Positions 8,397-18,073 are shown, numbered from the stretch's first letter. The stretch: DNA of 64,000 nucleotides from Mucilaginibacter corticis (GCF_007558865.1 NZ_VLPK01000003.1:62001-126000); one strand, 5' to 3'. A program made the numbers and translations. The notes: generated from the letters alone by a model not told the origin.

Positions 8397-8426
8397 TTTG
8401 GATAATCAAATAATTTTATATATTTG
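8397..8426 (+). promoter_or_regulatory. Candidate promoter of the cold-shock gene
   Basis: TTTG (8397-8400), an 18-base spacer and TATATTTG (8419-8426), a full match to TAnnTTTG. A start about 7 bases later gives a leader near 95 bases before the ATG at 8528, similar to the long leaders of cold-shock mRNAs in other bacteria. Confidence 0.6.
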
Positions 8427-8527
8427 GAAAAGCAGGGTATATTATTCCACTGATTATTAATACCATTTTGTATTCAGCCTGGTTTAGCTATATATCTAAA
8501 ACAAACTTTTAATACTATTATATTATT

Positions 8528-8725
8528 ATGAAAACAGGAAAAGTAAAATGGTTTAACACACAAAAAGGTTACGGCTTTATTGTTACCGAAGACGGCAAAG
8601 ACCTGTTTGTGCACTTTAAAGATGTACAAGGCGGTGTAAATGCTATTAAAGATAATGATAGCGTTGAATATGATGTGGAAGACGGAAGAAAAGGATTACA
8701 GGCAGTAAATGTAAAGAAAATATAA
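8528..8725 (+). CDS. Cold-shock protein, single CSD domain
   Basis: A 65-residue nucleic-acid-binding OB-fold protein, full length for the CspA family. The RNP1 motif KGYGFI (residues 13-18) and the RNP2 motif LFVHF (26-30) are intact, and WFN (9-11) begins the binding face. It binds single-stranded RNA or DNA and acts as an RNA chaperone. An unusually long, AT-rich leader and a dedicated terminator make it a single-gene unit. Whether it is cold-induced or constitutive cannot be read from the sequence. Confidence 0.95.
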   Translation: MKTGKVKWFNTQKGYGFIVTEDGKDLFVHFKDVQGGVNAIKDNDSVEYDVEDGRKGLQAVNVKKI

Positions 8726-8745
8726 TTTACTAATCCCACCCAAAG

Positions 8746-8775
8746 AAACCTCTGTAAGCCCAGGGGTTTTTTTTT
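8746..8775 (+). terminator. Rho-independent terminator after the cold-shock gene
   Basis: Stem AAACCTCTG (8746-8754) / CAGGGGTTT (8761-8769) with one G-T pair, six-base loop, then Ts to 8775. Confidence 0.85.
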
Positions 8776-8836
8776 GTCAAAAAATTTAAAAACCTGCCTA
8801 TTTCGCTTACATTAGGCCACCCAATTATATCGTATT

Positions 8837-10090
8837 ATGACTGATGCCGCCACACCGGCCAAAATTTCACGGAACGTTACTTTTTTAGTATTGGTAGCCT
8901 CATTAGGTTACTTTGTAGATATTTATGATCTGGTTATCTTTTCCATTGTACGGTTAAGAAGCCTGCAGGAAATTGGTGTACCCGCTACAAGTATAGAAAC
9001 CGAGGGTAACTACATCATCAACATGCAGATGTTTGGCCTGTTAATGGGCGGGATATTATGGGGTGTTATTGGCGATAAGCTGGGCAGGATAAAGGTTTTG
9101 TTCGGATCGATATTTTTATACTCGATAGCCAACATTGTTAACGGCATGGTGCATGATGTTAACAGTTACGCTGTTATCCGCCTGGTTGCAGGCATTGGCC
9201 TGGCCGGCGAATTGGGAGCGGGCATAACCTTAGTAAGCGAAACTTTAAGTAAAGAGCGCAGGGGATATGGTACCACTATTGTAGCCATGATAGGCCTTTT
9301 AGGCGCTGTAGCAGCTGCTTGGGTAGGCCAATATAACTGGCGCACGGCTTACTACGTAGGTGGCGGCCTGGGCATAGTTTTGCTATTACTGCGGATGGGT
9401 ACTTTCGAATCGGGCATGTTCAAAAACATGTCAGACAAGGATGTTTCAAAAGGCAATATCCTGATGTTATTTAATAACGGTAAACGGTTTTTAAAATACC
9501 TGTATTGCATCCTCATCGGCGCGCCGTTATGGTACGTAGTGGGTATATTGGTTACAAAAGCACCCGAGTTTGGTAAAGCATTGGGATCTACAGAACCTTT
9601 AAGTGCCGGTACAGGAATACTTTTCACTTATGTGGGCATTTCGGTAGGTGGTGTATTTGCGGGTTTGCTGGCGCAGTATAGCCGCTCGCGTAAAAACACC
9701 ATGTTTATTTTCTTGTTACTGTCGCTTATTAGTGTAATGTTTTACCTGAGTGCAAAAGGCATTACGCCAACGCAGTTTAAATGGCTTTGCTTCTTTATGG
9801 GCTTTGCAGTAGGGTATTGGGCTACGTTTGTAACCATAGCTTCCGAGCAATTTGGTACCAATATCCGGTCGACCGTTACTACTACCGTACCCAACTTTGT
9901 ACGTGGGTCATTGATCCCCATCAATTTTGCATTTACCGCATTAATGGTACATTTTGGCCGCATCAGCAGCGGCTATATCATGATGATCATCCTGACAGGT
10001 GTCGCTTTATTTGCGACAAGCCAGTTAAAAGAAACTTTTGATAAGGATTTGGATTATATTGAGGATGAGGGTGCGAATTTACTTTCGTAG
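8837..10090 (+). CDS. MFS transporter, metabolite:H+ symporter-like
   Basis: A 417-residue polytopic membrane protein with about 12 hydrophobic helices. The major-facilitator loop 2-3 signature is visible as GDKLGRIKVLF (residues 79-89), and the first helix carries the acidic pair in GYFVDIYDLVIFS (D28, D31) common in proton symporters for organic acids and sugars. A second signature lies in the RLVAGIGLAGELGAG region of helix 4. The substrate is not identifiable. The gene is on its own, between the cold-shock gene terminator and a REP-like inverted repeat. Confidence 0.88.
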   Translation: MTDAATPAKISRNVTFLVLVASLGYFVDIYDLVIFSIVRLRSLQEIGVPATSIETEGNYIINMQMFGLLMGGILWGVIGDKLGRIKVLFGSIFLYSIANIVNGMVHDVNSYAVIRLVAGIGLAGELGAGITLVSETLSKERRGYGTTIVAMIGLLGAVAAAWVGQYNWRTAYYVGGGLGIVLLLLRMGTFESGMFKNMSDKDVSKGNILMLFNNGKRFLKYLYCILIGAPLWYVVGILVTKAPEFGKALGSTEPLSAGTGILFTYVGISVGGVFAGLLAQYSRSRKNTMFIFLLLSLISVMFYLSAKGITPTQFKWLCFFMGFAVGYWATFVTIASEQFGTNIRSTVTTTVPNFVRGSLIPINFAFTALMVHFGRISSGYIMMIILTGVALFATSQLKETFDKDLDYIEDEGANLLS

Positions 10091-10100
10091 ATTCCTTTTT

Positions 10101-10183
10101 ATCATTTCGAAGCGAAAAATCTTAAACGTTTTGTTATTAATCGCACTTGTAAGATTTCTCACTCTTTCCTCGTTTCGAAATGA
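10101..10183. repeat. REP-like imperfect inverted repeat (copy 1)
   Basis: The left arm (10101-10124, begins ATCATTTCGAAGCGAAAA, ends ATCTTA) and the right arm (10150-10183, begins TAAGATTT, ends TTTCGAAATGA) are complementary at their ends with an insertion in the middle. Related copies lie at 24389-24475 and, as a half unit, at 11558-11581. It looks like a dispersed intergenic palindrome and may also stop transcription from the MFS gene. Confidence 0.7.
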
Positions 10184-10230
10184 CAAGTCAATTATAGTCT
10201 AATTCCAAAAAAATCGCATTTTTGCGCTCA

Positions 10231-11145
10231 ATGATCACTAAAGAACAAATCGCTGCCGATTACCAGATTATCCAGAACGAAATATGCGCTGCTTTAGAGT
10301 TTACGGACGGCAAAGCCAGATTTGAAGAAGAAAAGTGGGAGCGGGAAGGCGGCGGTGGCGGACGCACGCGGATTATCCAAAACGGCAATATCTTTGAAAA
10401 GGGCGGGGTAAACTTTTCGGCTGTCGACGGACAACTGCCCGAGGTGATCAAAAAAAGCCTGAAAGTGGACAGCGATGATTTCTTTGCTACCGGCGTATCT
10501 ATTGTTATCCATCCCAATCATCCGCTGGTGCCCATTATCCACATGAATATCCGCTATTTTGAAATGCCGTCATCATTTGCTGCGGGAAAAGAGCCGATAA
10601 GATGGTTTGGCGGCGGTATTGACCTTACCCCGCATTATGTTGTGGAGGATGATGCAAAGTTCTTTCACAGTAGCTTAAAAGCAGTTTGCGACCGATTTAA
10701 TACCACGTTTTATGACCGGTTCAAAAAATGGGCCGACGATTATTTCTTTATCAAACACCGTGACGAAACGCGCGGCGTTGGCGGCATATTTTATGATCGT
10801 TTAACCGCCACTGATAATCTGAGTTGGGATGACCTGTTTGCATTTTCAAAAGCGGTGGGCCGGTCATTTATCCCTATTTATACCGAACTGGTTAATCGCC
10901 ATAAGCAGGAAACTTTTACAGCCGACCAGCAGCAATGGCAATACCAGCGCCGCAGCCGTTATGCCGAATTTAACCTGGTGTATGATGCCGGAACAAAATT
11001 CGGACTGGAAACTAATGGCCGGATAGAATCAATCCTGATGAGTTTGCCGCCGACTGCAAAATGGTTGTATAACTACCAGCCAAAGCCGGGCAGCGAAGAA
11101 GAAAAAACATTATCCCTGTTAAAAAAGGGTATTAACTGGGTATAA
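10231..11145 (+). CDS. hemF: Oxygen-dependent coproporphyrinogen III oxidase
   Basis: The protein converts coproporphyrinogen III to protoporphyrinogen IX in haem synthesis, using oxygen. Very strong family motifs are visible: GGGGGRTRI near the N-terminus, RWFGGGIDLTPHYV in the middle, and RYAEFNLVYDAGTKFGL near the C-terminus. ATG 10231 gives 304 residues, normal for the family; an in-frame TTG at 10222 is a less likely start. A small exported protein follows after 2 bases and is probably co-transcribed. Presence of the oxygen-dependent enzyme fits an aerobic or facultative lifestyle. Confidence 0.95.
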   Translation: MITKEQIAADYQIIQNEICAALEFTDGKARFEEEKWEREGGGGGRTRIIQNGNIFEKGGVNFSAVDGQLPEVIKKSLKVDSDDFFATGVSIVIHPNHPLVPIIHMNIRYFEMPSSFAAGKEPIRWFGGGIDLTPHYVVEDDAKFFHSSLKAVCDRFNTTFYDRFKKWADDYFFIKHRDETRGVGGIFYDRLTATDNLSWDDLFAFSKAVGRSFIPIYTELVNRHKQETFTADQQQWQYQRRSRYAEFNLVYDAGTKFGLETNGRIESILMSLPPTAKWLYNYQPKPGSEEEKTLSLLKKGINWV

Positions 11146-11147
11146 AC

Positions 11148-11543
11148 ATGAAAAAGCTGCCGGTAATATTGATCTTATTTGCGCTGTTGTCTTTTAAGCA
11201 ACAACCTGCATCCTTAAAAGGAACCTGGGAATACCGTGGCGGTAAATACAACTATAAATTATCGGCTGCGCCAAAAGGCTATTCGCAGCAAAGAAAATAT
11301 ACCGATGCTAAGTTCGACGCCTTTTTGTACGAACCCGACCAACCCACTGTCAAATATGAAAGCGGTGATTATACTTTGGCCGGCGACAGTTGCCTGGAAA
11401 CCCAAACCTTTTGCCTTCAGGATCAAAGTATGATTGGTAAAACTGTGCATTACCAATATACCATCATAAAAGACACCCTAAAATTAAAAGGAACTTTACC
11501 TAACGGCGCTGTTATTGAAGATTATTGGGTAAAGACGAAGTAA
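11148..11543 (+). CDS. Small exported lipocalin-like protein
   Basis: A 131-residue protein with a short N-terminal hydrophobic leader (LPVILILFALLSF) and a beta-rich body beginning LKGTWEYRGGKYNY, the LxGTW opening seen in lipocalin-like Bacteroidota proteins. Two cysteines (in DSCLETQTFC) are 7 apart and could form a disulfide. It starts 2 bases after the hemF stop. No function is recognised; a link to haem precursors is only suggested by position. Confidence 0.65.
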   Translation: MKKLPVILILFALLSFKQQPASLKGTWEYRGGKYNYKLSAAPKGYSQQRKYTDAKFDAFLYEPDQPTVKYESGDYTLAGDSCLETQTFCLQDQSMIGKTVHYQYTIIKDTLKLKGTLPNGAVIEDYWVKTK

Positions 11544-11557
11544 GATTATTTATCAAA

Positions 11558-11581
11558 GCGTCATTGCGAGAAACGGGGGAT
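11558..11581. repeat. Half copy of the REP-like repeat
   Basis: The string GCGTCATTGCGAGAAACGGG resembles one arm of the inverted repeats at 10101 and 24389 (TCATTTCGA...GAAACGGGGA). No opposite arm is present nearby, so this is a truncated copy between two convergent genes. Confidence 0.45.
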
Positions 11582-11592
11582 AACTGATTAAC

Positions 11593-12636
11593 CTACCGCA
11601 TCTTATCCAGCGTAATCGCCGATGTATCATCCATCAGCGCTTTGTAATGCAGGTTGTCAACAATATTAACTTTTGCGCCCGGCCAGCTATGCCACTGTAA
11701 AAAATAGGGGGCTTTTCCTTTAAAAACTTTCAATACTTCCAGCTCGTCAAATTTTCCGTGCGATTCTTCAATCGGGCCTATTTCAGCTTCGGTAACCGGC
11801 TTGCCTAATTTGATCAATTCGGGGTAATCATTAAATGCGGGGACTTTAGGATAATTATCTATGGCCACGATATCCACATACTTGTCACCGGGATAAAATG
11901 CAGCAGGGGCAGGGAAGTAGTTACCGGCAATATTAGGCGCATAGATCCAGATCAGGTTATCCAGGCCGTAATCTACGGTCAGCGTTTTATACAGGTCTAT
12001 CCAAAGTGCCGCATAGTCTTTTTGATTGGTCGGGTTTTTAACATCATTTGTTCCCCACCAAAACCAGGTACCATTCATCTCGTGGAATGGCCGCCATAAT
12101 ACCGTTACTCCTGCATTTTTTAGTTGTTTCAATGCTTTTGCAACATTGGCTAACTCGGCACGATAACTGTCTTTTTCCTTCGACTCGGGTGCGTTTTTTA
12201 ATAGTTTTTTCAGGTCGATAATATTTTTATTATCAACCGTATTTAACCGAACGTTATAACCCGCGGTAAACGGGCAGTCGGCATGCCAGCTTAAGGTTAC
12301 CAACCCACCACTTTGCCAGTGCTTTAAGGCATATTGGTTGGTTTGCACAAAATCAATATTTGGGAAATAACCATAATCCAGCCCCAACAAAGCAGGGTAA
12401 TGACCGGTAGAATCGTACAGGCGCTGAAAATTCTTTTTATATTCCAACGCCACATCAAGCGATTGGCTGCATTGCTGCCCAACAATAACCTGGTTATTTT
12501 TAACAATGGTTTTGAAGTACTGTAATATGCCTTTTTTGCTTCTGTCAGTTAGTTTTGGGATAGGCGTTTGAGCCATAATCAATTGACTGATTATCAACAG
12601 AAAAACTATAGCGGCTAAGCGGATCACGGTTTTCAT
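11593..12636 (-). CDS. Secreted glycoside hydrolase family 26 (beta-mannanase-like)
   Basis: A 347-residue enzyme with a signal peptide (cut about residue 22, LIMAQ). The GH26 clan-A TIM barrel is recognised by WRPFHEMNGTWFWWG, holding the acid/base E186, and by VTEAEIGP near the C-terminal end, holding the likely nucleophile (E285; E283 is adjacent). GH26 enzymes mostly cleave beta-1,4-mannan internally; some act on beta-1,3-xylan or mixed glucans, so the substrate is provisional. No carbohydrate-binding module is attached and no SusC/SusD pair adjoins it, so it is an isolated degradative gene. Confidence 0.9.
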   Translation of the reverse strand: MKTVIRLAAIVFLLIISQLIMAQTPIPKLTDRSKKGILQYFKTIVKNNQVIVGQQCSQSLDVALEYKKNFQRLYDSTGHYPALLGLDYGYFPNIDFVQTNQYALKHWQSGGLVTLSWHADCPFTAGYNVRLNTVDNKNIIDLKKLLKNAPESKEKDSYRAELANVAKALKQLKNAGVTVLWRPFHEMNGTWFWWGTNDVKNPTNQKDYAALWIDLYKTLTVDYGLDNLIWIYAPNIAGNYFPAPAAFYPGDKYVDIVAIDNYPKVPAFNDYPELIKLGKPVTEAEIGPIEESHGKFDELEVLKVFKGKAPYFLQWHSWPGAKVNIVDNLHYKALMDDTSAITLDKMR

Positions 12637-13063
12637 TTTTTTGGCTCTGCGTTTTTTTAATTAAGGTACATAATTAGTCACATAATTATGTAATCGATTT
12701 CTTTGGTGGTGTAATATTGTCAGTGACTTTGTCCCATTTTGTCCCACCAATTTTTAACAAAAATCTAATAATCAACAATTTAAATCAAAATACTGTCCCA
12801 CTTGTCCCATCTGTCACACACTTACGTGGGACAAAATTACATTGTAAAAACTCCGAATAACTCTTGTAAACCATCGCCTAATGTTGACTAATCATGATAT
12901 GTGGAAAAAAGTGCAAATTATTGAGGTTCAAATATGTGTTAGACTGCCATTTTGTTGGTAAAAAAAGGGTGATAAATCAACTAAATTCTTAACTTCGCAG
13001 GTCGTATAAAAAATCCGTTTTTTACGATCAATTATAAAGCAAAATATCTACAAATAAATAAAA
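12637..13063. other. 427-base intergenic region before gyrA
   Basis: The region carries the divergent control sequences of the GH26 gene and gyrA and a cluster of GTCCCA repeats at 12731-12832. I see no gene in it. A weak -7-like TAACTTCG lies at 12990-12997, but no TTG is found at the right distance, so the gyrA promoter is not placed. Confidence 0.6.
12731..12832. repeat. Phased GTCCCA repeat cluster
   Basis: GTCCCA occurs at 12731, 12741, 12795 and 12804, a variant GTCACA at 12813, and the inverted form TGGGAC at 12827-12832. Spacing within groups is 9-10 bases, about one helical turn. Between the groups is an AT-rich core (12767-12785) similar to one at 26385-26403. Confidence 0.7.
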
Positions 13064-15637
13064 ATGGCTGAAGGTACAGAGAACGATAATCCGAACAAAG
13101 AGGACAGAATTATTTCTATAAATATTGACGAAGAAATGCGATCGGCTTACATTGATTATTCAATGTCAGTTATCGTATCGCGTGCATTGCCTGACGTGCG
13201 CGACGGTTTAAAACCCGTACACAGGCGTGTGCTTTTCGGTATGCTTGATCTGGGTTTAAATAATAACAAACCTTATAAAAAATCGGCCCGTATTGTGGGC
13301 GAAGTGATGGGTAAATATCACCCGCATGGTGATTCATCTGTATACGACACCATGGTGCGTATGGCGCAGGAGTGGAGCTTACGTTATCCGTTGGTTGAGG
13401 GCCAGGGTAACTACGGTTCAATTGACGGTGATAATCCTGCGGCAATGCGTTATACTGAGGCAAGGCTTGAAAAGATTGCCGAGGAAATGCTGGCCGATAT
13501 TAATAAAGACACCATAGATTACCAGTTAAACTTTGACGACTCGTTACAGGAACCAACTGTATTACCTGCAAAGTTCCCTAATTTGCTGGTTAACGGCGCA
13601 TCGGGTATTGCAGTGGGTATGGCCACTAACATGGCTCCGCATAACCTGTCGGAAGTAGTTGATGCCACTATGGCATTGATCGATAACCGCGATATTGAGG
13701 TTACCGAGCTAATGAAATATGTTAAGGGCCCTGATTTCCCAACAGGAGGTATCATATATGGCTTTGAAGGCCCGCGTGAAGCGCTTGAAACCGGCCGTGG
13801 CCGTGTAGTACTGCGTGCCCGTGCAGAAATTGAAACCTACGGTAGCGACCGTGAACGGATCATCGTATCAGAGATACCTTACCAGGTAAATAAAGGGCTG
13901 ATGATAGAACGTACTGCCGACCTGGTTAATGATAAGAAACTGGAAGGCATATCTGCCATTCGCGACGAATCAAACCGTGAAGGCATCCGGATAGTTTACG
14001 AGATAAAACGCGAAGCAAATGCAGCTATCGTATTAAATAACTTATTCAAATACACAGCGTTACAAACTTCATTTAGTGTAAATAACATTGCACTGGTACA
14101 TGGCCGCCCAATGCTGCTAAACCTGAAGGATCTGATCCATCACTTTGTTGAGCACAGACATGAGGTTGTTATCCGCCGCACTAAATTTGAGCTGGCCGAA
14201 GCACAAAAACGCGCGCACGTTTTGGAGGGCTTGCTGATAGCCTTAGATCACCTGGATGAGGTTATTAAATTGATCCGCGCATCACAAACGCCTGATGAGG
14301 CCCGAGAAGGCTTAATGAGCAACTTTGGCTTAAGCGATATACAGGCACGTGCCATACTGGACATGACCTTGAGAAGGTTAACCGGACTGGAACGCGACAA
14401 GATCAAAGACGAATACGAAAGCTTAATGAAACTGATAGACCATTTAAACTCGATTTTAGCAGATGAAGGTTTAAGGATGCAGATCATTAAAGATGAGCTG
14501 GCCGAGATCAAAGATAAATACGGTGATGAGCGCAAAACAGAAATGGTGCATTCGTCAGCAGAAATGCAAACCGAAGACTTTATTGAAGACGAAAATGTTG
14601 TAATAACAATATCCAGAGAAGGATACATTAAACGGACATCGCTTACAGAATACCGCAGACAGGGCAGAGGTGGCAAAGGATCAATTGGCAGCAACAGCCG
14701 TGATGAAGATTTTATTGAGCACCTGCTGATAGCCTCAAACCATAATTACATGCTCTTCTTTACAGAATCGGGCCAATGTTTCTGGTTAAGGGTGTTTGAA
14801 ATTCCGGAAGGATCTCGTACTTCTAAGGGCCGTGCTATACAAAATATCATAAATATCCCTAAAGAAGAAAACATAAAAGCCTATATTAAGGTTGTTAATT
14901 TGAAGGATACTGAGTACCTTGAGAACAACTTTATCATTATGTGTACCAAAAAGGGTGTGATCAAGAAAACTTCGTTAGAAGCTTATTCAAGGCCACGCGC
15001 AAACGGTATCAACGCTATAAATGTTAACGAGGGCGATTCGTTATTAGAAGCAACGTTAACAACTGGCAGCAGCGAAATTGTAATGGCGTTGCAATCGGGT
15101 AGGGCGATACGCTTTAACGAGGCTACGGTAAGGCCAATGGGCCGTACCGCTACAGGCGTTAGGGGTATTACTTTAGATAGCGATAATGACGAGGTTGTAG
15201 GCATGATCAGTATCGATAACCCTGAAACTACCGTATTAGTAGTGTCTGAAAAAGGTTACGGTAAACGTACCGATATTGATGACTATAGGGTAACCAACAG
15301 GGGTGGTAAGGGTGTAAAAACACTTAACATAACTGAAAAAACCGGAAACCTTGTAGCCATAAAAGGTGTTACTGATGATGAAGATCTGATGATCATTAAT
15401 AAATCAGGTGTGATCATTCGTATCGCTGTAAGCGAACTGAGGGTAATGGGACGCGCTACACAAGGAGTGAGGTTAATAACATTAAAAGGCAATGACGAAA
15501 TTGCGTCAGTAGCTAAAATAGAGCATGACGATGAGGAAGAGGTAACAGATGTTGAAAATTCAGGCGAAAACCCGGATACAAATTCAACACCTGATACTGA
15601 TGCCGAATCAACATCTCAAATTGACATAACTGAATAA
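13064..15637 (+). CDS. gyrA: DNA gyrase subunit A
   Basis: An 857-residue type IIA topoisomerase subunit that cleaves and rejoins DNA while GyrB drives ATP-dependent supercoiling. The catalytic tyrosine is Y130 ([10 protein letters not shown]). The quinolone-resistance region [19 protein letters not shown] is intact, with S91 and D95 matching the drug-sensitive E. coli residues S83 and D87. The C-terminal wrapping domain has the GyrA box variant RQGRGGKG and repeated beta-pinwheel blades, followed by an acidic tail (about 815-857). The length and the GyrA box argue for gyrase rather than ParC. The next gene begins 3 bases later. Confidence 0.98.
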   Translation: MAEGTENDNPNKEDRIISINIDEEMRSAYIDYSMSVIVSRALPDVRDGLKPVHRRVLFGMLDLGLNNNKPYKKSARIVGEVMGKYHPHGDSSVYDTMVRMAQEWSLRYPLVEGQGNYGSIDGDNPAAMRYTEARLEKIAEEMLADINKDTIDYQLNFDDSLQEPTVLPAKFPNLLVNGASGIAVGMATNMAPHNLSEVVDATMALIDNRDIEVTELMKYVKGPDFPTGGIIYGFEGPREALETGRGRVVLRARAEIETYGSDRERIIVSEIPYQVNKGLMIERTADLVNDKKLEGISAIRDESNREGIRIVYEIKREANAAIVLNNLFKYTALQTSFSVNNIALVHGRPMLLNLKDLIHHFVEHRHEVVIRRTKFELAEAQKRAHVLEGLLIALDHLDEVIKLIRASQTPDEAREGLMSNFGLSDIQARAILDMTLRRLTGLERDKIKDEYESLMKLIDHLNSILADEGLRMQIIKDELAEIKDKYGDERKTEMVHSSAEMQTEDFIEDENVVITISREGYIKRTSLTEYRRQGRGGKGSIGSNSRDEDFIEHLLIASNHNYMLFFTESGQCFWLRVFEIPEGSRTSKGRAIQNIINIPKEENIKAYIKVVNLKDTEYLENNFIIMCTKKGVIKKTSLEAYSRPRANGINAINVNEGDSLLEATLTTGSSEIVMALQSGRAIRFNEATVRPMGRTATGVRGITLDSDNDEVVGMISIDNPETTVLVVSEKGYGKRTDIDDYRVTNRGGKGVKTLNITEKTGNLVAIKGVTDDEDLMIINKSGVIIRIAVSELRVMGRATQGVRLITLKGNDEIASVAKIEHDDEEEVTDVENSGENPDTNSTPDTDAESTSQIDITE

Positions 15638-15640
15638 ACA

Positions 15641-16759
15641 ATGAACGGCCGTAAAATAACAATATCGGTTTTATTGATCCTGTTTACTACATCTTTTGCA
15701 TTCGCTCAATCAGAAGTGCTAAAAGGTGTAGTAAATAATTTAGCTTATTATAAGCAAAAAAAGGAACTCAAGAATTTAGCTAATGCTAAAAAATCCATAG
15801 ATAGCTTACTTAAGTTACAGCCTGATACTAATATACTTGATCAGAACGTTTATCGCGCAGTTATCAACTCTGCTATTTTATATATCGACTCGACGAATAC
15901 ACTCGGCCAACCCGAAAACTATTTCAGAAAAACAGTTGAACAGGTTGATATCTTAAATACCCGCAAAAAGATCTATAAGTATCAGCCCGAGATGGATTTT
16001 GTGAGGGAATGCTTAGCTAATGTTTACATTCGCAAGGCTTTTGCCTATATCAAGATATCTGACTATACTAATGCCGGTACCATGTTCTTAAAAGCGCACA
16101 GATATGTACCTGCATTTAAGCCCCTTAATGCCTACATAGCGTACACTAATAATAAGTTGGGTGATGTAATTACAGCTGCTAAGTATTACGACAACCTCAT
16201 CAAGACAGATAGTGCTAAAACTGACAATATTGAAGCTGCATCAAATGTATATAAAGCTATAGGAGATACGGCTAAAGCTATTGATGTACTTAAACGAGGC
16301 AGACGGTTAGCGCCGAACGACAAGTTTTTATTACTGGATGAAGCTAATATCTATAACAACAAACGCGACTATGAAGCATTAGGTCCGTTATTGCCGCAAT
16401 TACTTGATATTAACCCAAATAACCCCGATATTGTATTGGTTGCGGCAAATTGTTATGAGCATTTACATCAGTACGATAAGGCCGAATCGTTGTATTTACA
16501 GGCTATTGATTTAAATAGTTCTGCATACGAACCGATATTTAATTTAGGTTTGCTTTATTTAAAAACAAGTGCCTTAAAAAAGAATGGTGACGCCGGTAAA
16601 AATTTAGCATATGCACAGCAATGGCTTGAAAAAGCAAATGAAATATCTCCGAATGATGTAAATTGCCTGCAGGTTTTGCAGCTTGTTTATGCTAAAACCG
16701 ACAATAAAGATCAACTAGACAAAATAAATAATAAACTAAAACAGTTAACTAATCAATAA
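15641..16759 (+). CDS. Exported TPR protein downstream of gyrA (first)
   Basis: A 372-residue protein with a signal peptide (about 1-22, ending FAFAQ) and tetratricopeptide-type helical repeats, for example in AYIKISDYTNAGTMFLKAH (about 138-156) and YDKAESLYLQAIDLN (about 284-298). It starts 3 bases after gyrA and is followed after 8 bases by a second TPR protein, so the three genes form an operon. TPR proteins act as scaffolds; the partner is unknown. A periplasmic location is inferred from the signal peptide. Confidence 0.82.
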   Translation: MNGRKITISVLLILFTTSFAFAQSEVLKGVVNNLAYYKQKKELKNLANAKKSIDSLLKLQPDTNILDQNVYRAVINSAILYIDSTNTLGQPENYFRKTVEQVDILNTRKKIYKYQPEMDFVRECLANVYIRKAFAYIKISDYTNAGTMFLKAHRYVPAFKPLNAYIAYTNNKLGDVITAAKYYDNLIKTDSAKTDNIEAASNVYKAIGDTAKAIDVLKRGRRLAPNDKFLLLDEANIYNNKRDYEALGPLLPQLLDINPNNPDIVLVAANCYEHLHQYDKAESLYLQAIDLNSSAYEPIFNLGLLYLKTSALKKNGDAGKNLAYAQQWLEKANEISPNDVNCLQVLQLVYAKTDNKDQLDKINNKLKQLTNQ

Positions 16760-16767
16760 ATTAAACT

Positions 16768-18036
16768 ATGAGAATTAAATTTTTGATAGCAGGCTTATTA
16801 GGCGTAGCCAGTACCACGGCATTTGCTCAAAAATATGAGTTAAATTACGCCAAGGATTCGTATGTAAAGTATGTAACTTTAAACAAAGTAAAAGCAACTT
16901 TTGCCGAAGCTGATAAAAATCTTAATGAGGCTAAAATAGCAATTGAAAAGGCAGGAGCCAATTCTAAAACCGCAGAATTGCCTTTAACTTACGCGGTAAA
17001 AGCGGCAGTTTATGCAACTTATGCATTACGTGACAGTGCTAAAGCTGTTTCATATTTTAATGATGCCGATGCTGCTTTAAAAAAGGCCAAAGAATTAGAC
17101 GCCAGCGGCGAGAACAAAGTATTAACAAATGATGCCGCCAATAACTTGGCGCAATACCAGTTAAATAGGGGAATAATAGACTTTAAGGATAAAAAATATG
17201 ATGCCGCCTATAAAGATTTCGATTATTTCCACCAACTTTTTCCTGAAGATACAACTGCTTTATATTATTCAGGCTTAGCTGCAGTAGCAGGTAAAAATTA
17301 TCCGGCCGCTATTACCTCATACTCGAAACTTTTACCGGTTACTTTTTCTAAAAAAGAAAGCATTTACTCTGATATGGCAAGTATTTATCTAATGCAAAAA
17401 GATACTGCAAGCGCTTTGAAAATATCTGCAGAAGGTGTAGAAAAGTTCCCAACAAGCGCTGAATTAAGAAGAAGAGAAATTGAGGTTAGTTTACAAGCAG
17501 GTAAAGCTCAGGATATTCTTACTAAAATACAGGCTGCTATAGCTAACGACCCCAAAAACAAAAACCTATACTATTATGCGGGTTTAGTTTATACTACTGA
17601 AGGTGGCAATGCCGGTGCAGAAATCACTAAATTAAAAAAGGCAGGCAAAGATGCTGCGGCAATACCAGCTACTCTACAAACAAAAAAAGATGAGGCTTAC
17701 GCAAAAGCAGCAGAAATGTATAAAAAAGCAGTAGATATCGATCCTGAGTTTTTTGAAGCTAATTTAAACTTGGGTTATGCATACTTGGCGCCGGCAATTG
17801 ATCAGTATAACGCTGCAAACCAATTACCACCAAGTAAACAAAAAGAATACAATGCGGCCATTGCAAAAGCAAATGCGCTGTTTGAACAGGCAAAACCTTA
17901 TTTATTAAAAGCTACCGAATTGAATCCAAAATCTAAAGATGCTTTGATCAATTTAAAAAATTATTACCTGGGTACTAAAAACGCAGCAGAAGCAACTGCA
18001 ACTCAGAAAAAAATAGAAGCATTACCTGGTAACTAA
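16768..18036 (+). CDS. Exported TPR protein downstream of gyrA (second)
   Basis: A 422-residue protein with a signal peptide (cut about residue 20, TTAFAQ) and several TPR-like units, including KYDAAYKDFDYFHQLFPED, a central YAKAAEMYKKAVDIDPEFF unit and a C-terminal AKPYLLKATELNPKSKDAL unit. It is Ala- and Lys-rich. It shares layout with the preceding gene and is the last gene before a good terminator. No catalytic domain is present. The role is unknown; envelope assembly or maintenance is a reasonable guess from the family. Confidence 0.82.
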   Translation: MRIKFLIAGLLGVASTTAFAQKYELNYAKDSYVKYVTLNKVKATFAEADKNLNEAKIAIEKAGANSKTAELPLTYAVKAAVYATYALRDSAKAVSYFNDADAALKKAKELDASGENKVLTNDAANNLAQYQLNRGIIDFKDKKYDAAYKDFDYFHQLFPEDTTALYYSGLAAVAGKNYPAAITSYSKLLPVTFSKKESIYSDMASIYLMQKDTASALKISAEGVEKFPTSAELRRREIEVSLQAGKAQDILTKIQAAIANDPKNKNLYYYAGLVYTTEGGNAGAEITKLKKAGKDAAAIPATLQTKKDEAYAKAAEMYKKAVDIDPEFFEANLNLGYAYLAPAIDQYNAANQLPPSKQKEYNAAIAKANALFEQAKPYLLKATELNPKSKDALINLKNYYLGTKNAAEATATQKKIEALPGN

Positions 18037-18043
18037 TGTTTAG

Positions 18044-18073
18044 AGCCTGCCTGAAGAAAGGGCAGGCTTTTAT
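18044..18073 (+). terminator. Rho-independent terminator of the gyrA operon
   Basis: An 8-base stem AGCCTGCC (18044-18051) / GGCAGGCT (18061-18068), then a T run to about 18073. Confidence 0.85.

Noticed and set aside
12731..12832. GTCCCA repeats considered as a CRISPR array
   Set aside because: Units are only 6-7 bases, spacing is one helical turn and no cas genes are near.
14248..14694. Open 148-codon frame on the minus strand inside gyrA
   Set aside because: It is fully antisense to conserved gyrA coding sequence, has no recognisable domain, and its Ser/Ile/Leu-rich product is an effect of gyrA codon use.
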